From Streptomyces sp. NBC_00353 (lineage in GTDB: Bacteria; Actinomycetota; Actinomycetes; Streptomycetales; Streptomycetaceae), in NCBI RefSeq assembly GCF_036108815.1, contig NZ_CP107985.1, positions 3,596,001-3,660,000 on the forward strand: a stretch of DNA of 64,000 bases. Direction: 5' to 3'. Both the position numbers and the translations under genes were made by a program. Position 1 is the first letter of the stretch; every line of letters starts with the position of its first letter. The notes below the pieces were generated by a model. It made no database searches. It was not told the origin of the DNA and saw nothing but the letters and a program-made list of their open reading frames with translations. Shown one piece after another: positions 34,106-40,957 of this stretch.

Positions 34106-35227
34106 TCAGCGCTCCTGCTCGTACCGGCGGAGCTGATCGAGGTCGATCATGCTGGTGTCGAACAAGCTGGTCTCGTCGAGGGCGCTCTCGCCCTGCTGGT
34201 GGAGCCCCTGCTGCGGGAGGGGCTGGTGCCAGCTGTCGTACCCCTGCGCCTGGCCCTGGTCGTAGCCCTGCAGCTGAACCTGGCCCTGGTCGTAGCCCTG
34301 CTGCTGCACCTGGCCCTGGCCCTGGTCGTAGCCCTGCTGCTGATAGGCGGCGTACGGGTCGGGCTGCTGCTGGTAGCCGTACATGTCCTGCTGGGGCTGC
34401 TCCTGGTACGCGTACGTCTCCGCGTAGCTCGGCTGGGCCTGTGCCGGGAAGTGCGGCTGGACCTGCTGGGGCACCGGTTGCGGCTCCGGGGTGGCGAGCT
34501 CGGCGAGACCGGCCCAGTGGTCCTCGTCGCTGGTGTGTCCCTGGCTGCCCGCGGCGTCCTGGGCGGCCATGTGCGCGCCGAGTTCGTCGGTGGCGACCCG
34601 GCCGTGCAGCTTCTGCCGGCCGCGGCCGACCGCCTCCAGGGTCTTGGCCAGCACAGCCTCGAAGGCGCCGAGCTTGGTGTCGACGTATTCGTCGGCGCGA
34701 CGCTGCTGCGTGGCGGGGTCGGTGCTGCGCTCCGGGGCCTCCGCGAAGTCCGGGTCCTCGTACCCCTGCTCGTCGAAGGCCTGGCCGCGGCCGAGCAGCT
34801 TCTCGCGGCCCCGGTCGACGGAGCCGATGGTCTTGGTGAGGACGACCTCGAAGTTGGCGAGCTTGCTGTCGACGTACTCGTCGGCCTCGGCGCGGACCTC
34901 GTCGGCCTCCCGGCGGGCCTCGTCGAGGATGCGGTCGGCCTCGGACTGGGACTGCCGGGCGATCTCGGTGTCGGAGACCAGTGAGCCACGCTGGGCGTGG
35001 GCGGACTCGATGATCCGCTCGGCCTCCTGGCGGGCCTGCTCGACCATCTGCTCCCGGCCGCCGAGGAGCTCCTGGGCATGGGCGAGCGAGCCGGGGAGGG
35101 CCTCACGTACCTCTTCGAGCATCGCGAGCAGCTCGGCGCGGTTGACCACGCACGACGCCGACATGGGCATGGACCGGGCGTTCCCGACCGCTTCGACGAT
35201 CTCGTCGAGCTTCTTCTGCACGTCCAC
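34106..35227 (-). CDS. SepIVA/DivIVA-like coiled-coil cell-division protein
   Basis: A 373-aa protein that begins MDVQKKLDEIVEAVGNARSMPMSASCVVNRAELLAMLEEV, typical of the SepIVA-like proteins of actinobacteria (septum and polar growth). Residues ~40-200 form coiled coils rich in Glu/Ala/Arg (ARQEAERIIESAHAQRGSLVSDTEIARQSQSEADRILDEARREADEVRAEADEYVDSKLANFEVVL). A similar unit, ADEYVDTKLGAFEAVLAKTL, occurs again near 185, so part of the coiled coil is duplicated. The region ~270-345 is Gln/Tyr/Pro-rich with QGYDQGQ repeats. The end, IDLDQLRRYEQER, is the conserved C-terminus. It stands between yceD and coaD. Confidence 0.8.
   Translation of the reverse strand: MDVQKKLDEIVEAVGNARSMPMSASCVVNRAELLAMLEEVREALPGSLAHAQELLGGREQMVEQARQEAERIIESAHAQRGSLVSDTEIARQSQSEADRILDEARREADEVRAEADEYVDSKLANFEVVLTKTIGSVDRGREKLLGRGQAFDEQGYEDPDFAEAPERSTDPATQQRRADEYVDTKLGAFEAVLAKTLEAVGRGRQKLHGRVATDELGAHMAAQDAAGSQGHTSDEDHWAGLAELATPEPQPVPQQVQPHFPAQAQPSYAETYAYQEQPQQDMYGYQQQPDPYAAYQQQGYDQGQGQVQQQGYDQGQVQLQGYDQGQAQGYDSWHQPLPQQGLHQQGESALDETSLFDTSMIDLDQLRRYEQER
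34226..34345 (-). repeat. in-frame QGYDQGQ repeat array
   Basis: The plus-strand motif CCTGGTCGTAGCCCTG recurs three to four times, encoding QGYDQGQ units in the SepIVA-like protein. Such glutamine/glycine-rich repeats are prone to copy-number change. Confidence 0.8.
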
Positions 35228-35325
35228 CGTGTGCTCGCCACTCTCTACTGCTGATTGGAGACGGACGGGACGACTGTACGGCCAGTCGGCGCCCGTCCGA
35301 CACCTGGTGACGGGCTGTCAGTGGC

Positions 35326-35835
35326 TCACTGCTGGGCGAGCCGGTCCACGAGGGCCCGGTGGACCAGCGGCGGCAGCAGGTGCGAGACATCGCCGCCCCA
35401 GGTCGCGACCTCCTTGACCAGGGAGGACGACAGGAAGCTGTACGTGGGGTTGGTCGGCACGAAGAGCGTTTCGACGCCGGAGAGGCCGTTGTTCATCTGG
35501 GCCATCTGCAGCTCGTAGTCGAAGTCACTGACGGCCCGCAGGCCCTTCACGATGGCCGGGATGTCGCGCTGCTTACAGAAGTCGACCAGGAGGCCGTGGA
35601 AGGACTCGACCTGGACGTTGCCGAAGTCGGCGGTGACCTGGCGGATCAGTTCGATCCGCTCTTCGACCGTGAACAGGCCCTTCTTGGACTGATTGATCAT
35701 CACCGCGACATGTACGACGTCGTACAGCTTCGAGGCGCGGCCAATGATGTCGAGGTGTCCATTGGTGATGGGGTCGAACGACCCCGGACAGACGGCGCGG
35801 CGCAACTTGAGTCCCTCGCTCTCCGGTGCGGTCAT
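35326..35835 (-). CDS. coaD: phosphopantetheine adenylyltransferase
   Basis: Fourth step of coenzyme A synthesis: ATP + 4'-phosphopantetheine to dephospho-CoA. The 169-aa protein has the nucleotidyltransferase motif PGSFDPITNGHLDIIGRA (GHxDI, residues ~16-33), MNNGLSGVETLFVPTNPTYSFLSSSLVKEVA with the ISSS-type loop near the C-terminus. Standard length. The ATG at 35833-35835 overlaps the rsmD stop by 4 nt (ATGA). Confidence 0.97.
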   Translation of the reverse strand: MTAPESEGLKLRRAVCPGSFDPITNGHLDIIGRASKLYDVVHVAVMINQSKKGLFTVEERIELIRQVTADFGNVQVESFHGLLVDFCKQRDIPAIVKGLRAVSDFDYELQMAQMNNGLSGVETLFVPTNPTYSFLSSSLVKEVATWGGDVSHLLPPLVHRALVDRLAQQ

Positions 35836-36416
35836 CGTGCGTCTTCGCACGTAGAGGCGGCGCGACCGTACCAAAGCGTTCCCTCGCCGTAGCGACGGGC
35901 CCGCAGTGGCTCGAATCCCTTGGGCCAGTTGAATTCTCCGCCTCTGGTGCTCCGTTCCACCGTGACGAGCGCATCGTCCGTGAGCCAGCCCTGGGCACGG
36001 AGTGTGAGCAGTATCTCGCCAAGATCGTCGTCGGTGACGGCGTACGGCGGGTCCAGGAAGACCACGTCGTACGGGTCCGCGGGCGCCGGTCCTGTCACGA
36101 TCTGTTCCGCTTTGCCGGTACGGACTTCGGCGCCGGGCAGGCCGAGCGCACGGACGTTGTCCCGGACCGTGCGGACGGCCCTGGTGTCTGCCTCGACGAG
36201 CAGGGCGTGGACGGCGCCGCGGGAGAGTGCTTCGAGTCCGACGGCGCCGGAACCCGCGTACAGATCCGCGATACGGATGCCCTCCAGGGTGCCGAGGAGC
36301 GCCTCCCAGGTGGAGAAGAGGCCCTCGCGTGCGCGGTCGGAAGTGGGGCGGGTGCCGGTGCCGGGCGGGACGGCCAGGCGGCGTCCGCCGGCCGAGCCGG
36401 CGATCACGCGGGTCAT
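35832..36416 (-). CDS. rsmD: 16S rRNA (guanine-N2) methyltransferase RsmD
   Basis: Methylates G966 of 16S rRNA (E. coli numbering). The 194-aa protein starts MTRVIAGSAGGRRLAVPPG, has the SAM site IADLYAGSGAVGLEALSRGA near residue 48 and the catalytic VFLDPPYAV (NPPY-type) near 132. Standard length. It is coupled to coaD, the usual gene order. Confidence 0.95.
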   Translation of the reverse strand: MTRVIAGSAGGRRLAVPPGTGTRPTSDRAREGLFSTWEALLGTLEGIRIADLYAGSGAVGLEALSRGAVHALLVEADTRAVRTVRDNVRALGLPGAEVRTGKAEQIVTGPAPADPYDVVFLDPPYAVTDDDLGEILLTLRAQGWLTDDALVTVERSTRGGEFNWPKGFEPLRARRYGEGTLWYGRAASTCEDAR

Positions 36417-36606
36417 GGGTGTCTGATCCTCGGGTCGGGGTGGCCCGCCGGGATGGGGCGGGCGCCGTGCGTCCCACGATATGGCTTCGGCCCCGTTCGG
36501 GCCCGGGGGCCCCGGCGGTCACGTGGGTCTCGCCTCCCCCGGTCCTCGGCCGTTGTCGTCCGTCCTGTGCCCGGCTGCCGTCTCCCCCGGTGTTCAGCCC
36601 TTGTGC

Positions 36607-38817
36607 TCAGCCCTTGTCGAGGTACTCCTCGCGCTCCTTGTCGAGCAGTGCGTCCAGGGCGGTGCGCAGCTCGGGCAGGTGTGTCAGCTCCGGGTCGGCG
36701 GCGACGACGGCGACGGCCTCCTCGCGGGCGGCGGCGATGACCTCCTCGTCATCGATGACGGTGAGCATCCGCAGGGAGGAGCGGACACCGGACTGGGCCT
36801 GGCCGAGGACATCGCCCTCACGGCGCTGTTCGAGGTCGATCCGGGACAGTTCGAAGCCGTCGAGGGTGGCGGCGACGGCGGACAGCCGGGCCCGGGCGGG
36901 GCTCGCCTCGTGCGCCTCGCTGACCAGCAGGCAGAGGCCGGCGGCGGAGCCACGGCCGACGCGGCCGCGCAGCTGGTGGAGCTGGGAGACGCCGAACCGG
37001 TCGGCGTCCATGATCACCATCGCGGTGGCGTTGGGGACGTTCACCCCGACCTCGATGACGGTCGTCGCGACGAGGACGTCGACCTGGCCCGCGGCGAAGC
37101 GGCGCATCACGTCGTCCTTGTCGTCGGGGTTCATCCTGCCGTGCAGCACCGCGATCCGCAGACCGGCGAGGGCGCCCTTGGTGAGCTGCTCGGCGATCTC
37201 CAGCACGGCGAGCGGCGGCCGCTTGTCGCCGTCGTCCTCGGGCGGCTGCTTCTTGCCCTTCTTCTTCTCGGTCTCGTCGTCGGCGTCGTCACCGATCCGG
37301 GGACATACCACATACGCCTGATGGCCGTTCTCGACCTCCTCGCGGACCCGCTCCCAGGCGCGGGTGAGGAAGTGCGGCTTGTCCTTGGCGGGGACGACAT
37401 GGCTCGCGATCGGAGAGCGGCCGGCCGGCAGCTGGTCCAGGACGGACGTCTCCAGGTCACCGAAGACGGTCATGGCGACGGTACGGGGAATGGGTGTGGC
37501 GGTCATGACCAGCAGGTGCGGCGGCTGCTTGCCCTTGGACCGCAGGGCGTCGCGCTGCTCGACACCGAAGCGGTGCTGCTCGTCGACGACGACCAGCCCC
37601 AGGTCGTGGAACTGCACCTTGTCCTCGATCAGCGCATGCGTGCCGATCACGATCCCGGCCTCGCCGGTGACCAGGTCCAGCAGCGCCTGACGGCGAGTCG
37701 CCATCCCCATGGAGCCGGTGAGCAGCACCACCTTCGTACCGAGGTCGGAGCCGCCCAGCATCCCTCCCTCGGCCAGCTCGCCCATCATTTCCGTGATGGA
37801 GCGGTGATGCTGCTGGGCCAGCACCTCGGTGGGGGCGAGCATCGCGGCCTGTCCGCCCGCGTCGACGACGGCGAGCATGGCGCGCAGCGCGACCAGCGTC
37901 TTCCCGGAACCGACCTCGCCCTGCAGCAGTCGGTGCATCGGGTGCTCGGTCGCCAGGTCGTCGAAGATCTCCTTGGAGACCTTCTCCTGGCCCTCGGTGA
38001 GGGTGAACGGCAGCTTGGCGTCGAACGTGTCGAGCAGTCCGCCGTGGGCAGGGATCCGCGCCACCGCCGGAAGCTGGGTGTCCGCGTACCGGCGGCGGGC
38101 GAGCGCGACCTGGAGGACGAACGCCTCGTCCCATTTCAGCCGGTCCCTGGCGTCGGCGATGTCCGCCTTGGTCTGCGGTCGGTGGATCTTCAGCAGCGCC
38201 TCGGGCAGCGGGGTGAAGCCACGCCCCTCGCGCAGCGACGGCGGCAGCGGGTCGACGGCCTCCCGGGCGCTGGGCAGCACGGTGTCGACGGCCTTGGCGA
38301 TCCGCCACGAGTCGAGCTGCTTGCAGGCCGGATAGATGGGCAGCAGCCGCCCGGCGAAGGCGTCCACCGCCTCCGTGGCCTCGTCGGCGTCCGTGGCGTC
38401 GAGCAGCTGGTAGGTGGGGTGGGCGAGCTGCATCTTCCGGTTGAAGACGGAGACCTTGCCCGCGAACATCGCCCGGCGTCCGGGCAGCAGTTCCTTGTGC
38501 GGCTTGTGCACGCCGTGACCGAAGAAGACCAGCTGGAGCCGGCCGCTGCCGTCGGTGAGGGTCACCTCCAGGCGTTTGCCCCTGCCGTTGTTGAACATCA
38601 TGATCCGGGCGTCGGCGACCTGGGCGACGACGGTCACATGCTCGTCCAGCGGGAGGTCGGCCAGCGCGGTCAGCTTGCCGCGCTCCTCGTACCGCCGCGG
38701 GTAGTGGTGCAGCAGATCACCGACCGTGTGCAGGTCGAGATGTTCGGCCATCACCTTCGCGGTGGCACCGCCGAGCAGCTTCTTGAGAGGTTCGTCGAAC
38801 GCAGACACGCGATCCAT
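36607..38817 (-). CDS. recG: ATP-dependent DNA helicase RecG
   Basis: Remodels stalled forks and branched DNA. The 736-aa protein has an N-terminal wedge/OB domain (VTVVAQVADARIMMFNNGRGKRLEVTLTDGSGRLQLVFFG, ~60-110), Walker A LQGEVGSGKTLVALRAM, the DEQH-box VVVDEQHRFGVEQRDAL, TATPIPRT and the helicase C domain with IEVGVNVPNATAMVI and QLRGRVGRG. A Lys/Glu/Asp-rich insertion (~515-535) is lineage-specific. The ATG at 38815-38817 (MDRVSAFDEPLKKLLGG) is chosen; the open frame upstream is not conserved-looking. It was originally divergent from the HSP90-like gene, 161 bp away. Confidence 0.96.
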   Translation of the reverse strand: MDRVSAFDEPLKKLLGGATAKVMAEHLDLHTVGDLLHHYPRRYEERGKLTALADLPLDEHVTVVAQVADARIMMFNNGRGKRLEVTLTDGSGRLQLVFFGHGVHKPHKELLPGRRAMFAGKVSVFNRKMQLAHPTYQLLDATDADEATEAVDAFAGRLLPIYPACKQLDSWRIAKAVDTVLPSAREAVDPLPPSLREGRGFTPLPEALLKIHRPQTKADIADARDRLKWDEAFVLQVALARRRYADTQLPAVARIPAHGGLLDTFDAKLPFTLTEGQEKVSKEIFDDLATEHPMHRLLQGEVGSGKTLVALRAMLAVVDAGGQAAMLAPTEVLAQQHHRSITEMMGELAEGGMLGGSDLGTKVVLLTGSMGMATRRQALLDLVTGEAGIVIGTHALIEDKVQFHDLGLVVVDEQHRFGVEQRDALRSKGKQPPHLLVMTATPIPRTVAMTVFGDLETSVLDQLPAGRSPIASHVVPAKDKPHFLTRAWERVREEVENGHQAYVVCPRIGDDADDETEKKKGKKQPPEDDGDKRPPLAVLEIAEQLTKGALAGLRIAVLHGRMNPDDKDDVMRRFAAGQVDVLVATTVIEVGVNVPNATAMVIMDADRFGVSQLHQLRGRVGRGSAAGLCLLVSEAHEASPARARLSAVAATLDGFELSRIDLEQRREGDVLGQAQSGVRSSLRMLTVIDDEEVIAAAREEAVAVVAADPELTHLPELRTALDALLDKEREEYLDKG

Positions 38818-38985
38818 TGCACACCACACCACTGACAGAAGTCGCCCGCACCACCGGAATCCCCTGGTCACAAACGTCTTCGCGCCCCTAGGATCGGTCC
38901 CCCGCTCCTTGCTCGCGATCACCGCCACGGGATCGCCCGACCCGCGCCGTCGCCCGTCCCCCCACCGGCGCTGCGACGATGACAT

Positions 38986-38990
38986 CTGAG
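38986..38990 (+). repeat. target-site duplication, left copy (CTGAG)
   Basis: CTGAG directly precedes the element's left end; the same five bases follow its right end at 40976-40980. It shows a simple transposition event. Confidence 0.8.
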
Positions 38991-39014
38991 AGGGCGGTTT
39001 GTGAGTCATTGATG
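38991..39014 (+). repeat. left terminal inverted repeat
   Basis: Begins AGGGCGGTTTGTGAGT and ends TTGATG; it differs from the right end at three of 24 positions (12, 17 and 18). Confidence 0.88.
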
Positions 39015-39091
39015 CGTTCTGCCGTCACCTGATGGTGTGGGTGGGGGCGGAATCTGCTGGTCCGTGGCCGTTGGTCTGCTGGGGTGGCGGG

Positions 39092-39940
39092 GTGAGTGAA
39101 CGCAAGCCGTACCCGAGCGACTTGTCGGACGGGCAGTGGTCGTTGATCGAGCCGGTGATCACGGCGTGGAAGGACCGGCACCGTTCGGTCAGCGGTCACC
39201 AGGGCGCCTACGCGATGCGGGAGATCGTGAACGCGATTCTCTACCAGGGCCGGACCGGCTGCCAGTGGGCCTACCTCCCGCACGACCTGCCGCCGAAGAG
39301 TGCGACGTACTACTACTTCGCCGCGTGGCGCGACGACGGGACCGACCAGGTCATCCATGAACTCCTGCGCTGCCAGGTACGTGAGAGAGCCCGCCGATTA
39401 GAGGACCCGACCCTGGTAGTGCTGGACACGCAGAGCATCCACGTCGCCGCCGGGGTCCCCGCCACCACGACCGGGCGGGACCCGGCGAAACGGGTGCCGG
39501 GCCGCAAGCGGGCACTGGCGGTGGATGTTCTGGGCCTGGTCATCGCCGTCATCGTGCTCGCCGCCAGCACGCATGACAACGCCGCGGGTATCGCCCTGCT
39601 GGACCAGGTCGCCGAACGCACCGGCGGCACTGTCAGCAAGGCGCTCGTCGATCAGGGCTTCAAGAAGCAGGTCGTCGTGCACGGCTCCGGCATGGGTATC
39701 GATGTCGAGATTGTCGAACGCAACCTGCAGGACAGGGGGTTCGTCCCGCAGCCGATCCGGTGGAGGGTCGAGCAGACCTACGGGATCCTGATACTGCACC
39801 GGCGCCTGGTCCGTGACTACGAACACCACCCGGCCTCCTCCGCCTCCCGCGTCTACTGGGCGATGACCCACACCATGACCCGCCGGCTCACCGGCACGAT
39901 CACCCCCACCTGGCGCGACCCGCAGGCCGTGACCGCATGA
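39092..39940 (+). CDS. IS5-family DDE transposase
   Basis: A 282-aa transposase. The N-terminus KPYPSDLSDGQWSLIEPVI and YQGRTGCQWAYLPHDLPP are typical of the IS5-type DUF4096 region. The DDE residues are seen in VVLDTQSIH (Asp ~110), KALVDQGFKK (Asp ~188) and RWRVEQTYGIL (Glu ~228), so it should be active. The GTG at 39092 follows GGGGTGGCGGG. Codon 103 (39398-39400) is TTA, the rare leucine codon read by the bldA tRNA in Streptomyces, so full-length product may be limited to late growth. Its stop overlaps the next ATG (ATGA). Confidence 0.93.
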   Translation: MSERKPYPSDLSDGQWSLIEPVITAWKDRHRSVSGHQGAYAMREIVNAILYQGRTGCQWAYLPHDLPPKSATYYYFAAWRDDGTDQVIHELLRCQVRERARRLEDPTLVVLDTQSIHVAAGVPATTTGRDPAKRVPGRKRALAVDVLGLVIAVIVLAASTHDNAAGIALLDQVAERTGGTVSKALVDQGFKKQVVVHGSGMGIDVEIVERNLQDRGFVPQPIRWRVEQTYGILILHRRLVRDYEHHPASSASRVYWAMTHTMTRRLTGTITPTWRDPQAVTA

Positions 39941-40341
39941 ACATCCAGCCCCTGCTCGAAGCACTGGATGTCCAGGAAGACGCAGCCCGGACCCTGACCG
40001 ACGACCTCCGAACCCAAGCCGAAGAGCTACAGGCCCGACTACGGGAGGCCGAGACCCACCTCGAGCACCTCGCGATCACCCGAAAGACCGTCACCGCCCT
40101 CGCCGACCGGATCCCTACCCAAACCGCCTCGCCGGACCTGCCCGAGCACCCGGACTACCCCCGCATCCTCGCCGTCTTCAACGAGGCCACCGGCCCCCTC
40201 CGCGCCCGCGACATCTGCGATGCCCTCGACCACGAACTACTGCCGAAGAACATCGAAGGCACCCGCGCCAAGCTGAAACGCCTGGTCAAACTGGACATCC
40301 TCACCGAGGACGACGCCGGCAGCTTCGCCACGAAGCAGTAA
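39937..40341 (+). CDS. IS accessory protein with coiled coil and winged-helix-like end
   Basis: A 134-aa protein coupled to the transposase by a 4-nt overlap. Residues 1-50 are a predicted coiled coil (TLTDDLRTQAEELQARLREAETHLEHL); residues ~70-130 (YPRILAVFNEATGPLRARDICDALDHELLPKNIEGTRAKLKRLVKLDILTEDDAGSF) have a winged-helix pattern. I have seen such small genes following Streptomyces IS5-type transposases, but their role in transposition is not known to me; DNA binding or regulation is an inference. Confidence 0.75.
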   Translation: MNIQPLLEALDVQEDAARTLTDDLRTQAEELQARLREAETHLEHLAITRKTVTALADRIPTQTASPDLPEHPDYPRILAVFNEATGPLRARDICDALDHELLPKNIEGTRAKLKRLVKLDILTEDDAGSFATKQ

Positions 40342-40441
40342 CGGACCAAGTACCGCGATCGGCAACGCTGATACTGCCTCACCCGAAAACGACACTCCAC
40401 GAACAGCCTCATGAAAGGTCGGACAAGGCAGGCGTCGAGCG

Positions 40442-40957
40442 TTACTGCGCACCGCTTGATGGCGATCGAAAGCGGGCCACGATCTGGTGTGCGTACTGAT
40501 CCTCCGGGCCGAGGTCCTGGACCGCTAGATAGGCCGTCTGGGCTCGATTTGTCTCGCACAAAAGCCGGACAAAGACGTACAGAGCATCACGGTCACCATC
40601 TTTGGCGCGGCTGCGCAGCGCGGCCTCCATCCCCCGCTCGCGAAGCGATCTGTTGAGTCTCCGACGTGCATGGACGTCCGTGCGAGCGAGTTCCATGAGT
40701 TCCGGGAGCCGTTCCGAACGGGCGAGCAAATCCATGTGCCACAGATGGTTGTTGTGCATGTAGCGATCGGTGGAGTAGCACTCGGCCTGGGCGCTTACCA
40801 ACGTGATGGCCGCATCCCAATCCCCGAGTTGTTCCGCTGCCCGGGCCTGCTCGAACCACTCCACAGGACAAGTATCGCGTAGCGCCGCCTCGTACAGCGT
40901 GGTGGAAGTGGTCGCCGATGAAGGTCCACCAGGCCCGCGCCCGCCACCCCTCATCAA
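40442..40957 (-). CDS. passenger gene of the insertion element, helical-repeat-like protein
   Basis: A 171-aa protein inside the element on the opposite strand to the transposase. From residue ~32 it has a conserved-looking helical core: VEWFEQARAAEQLGDWDAAITLV, AECYSTDRYMHNNHLWHMDLLARSERLPELMELARTDVHARRRLNRSLRERG, ALYVFVRLLCETNRAQTAYLAVQDLGPEDQYAHQIV, recalling TPR-like repeats. The first ~30 residues (MMRGGGRGPGGPSS) read through the inverted repeat and may not be real; a GTG at VEWFEQ is an alternative start. G+C is visibly lower than in the flanking core genes. Function unknown. Confidence 0.6.
   Translation of the reverse strand: MMRGGGRGPGGPSSATTSTTLYEAALRDTCPVEWFEQARAAEQLGDWDAAITLVSAQAECYSTDRYMHNNHLWHMDLLARSERLPELMELARTDVHARRRLNRSLRERGMEAALRSRAKDGDRDALYVFVRLLCETNRAQTAYLAVQDLGPEDQYAHQIVARFRSPSSGAQ

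Larger units (their letters stand above)
38979..39032 (+). pseudogene. severed 5' end of the HSP90-like gene
   Basis: The native start of the HSP90-like gene is still visible: ATG ACA TCT GAG at 38979-38990, directly followed by the left end of the insertion element. Joining it to the base after the right-hand target duplication (40981) restores MTSENSANSASP in frame. From this ATG translation now runs into the element and stops at TGA 39030-39032 after 17 codons. Confidence 0.85.

Noticed and set aside
40342..40441. An internal right end that would make the insertion element a normal ~1.35-kb IS5-type unit
   Set aside because: No sequence resembling the AGGGCGGTTTG end was found here; the only good partner of the left end is at 40952-40975, and CTGAG flanks that pair.
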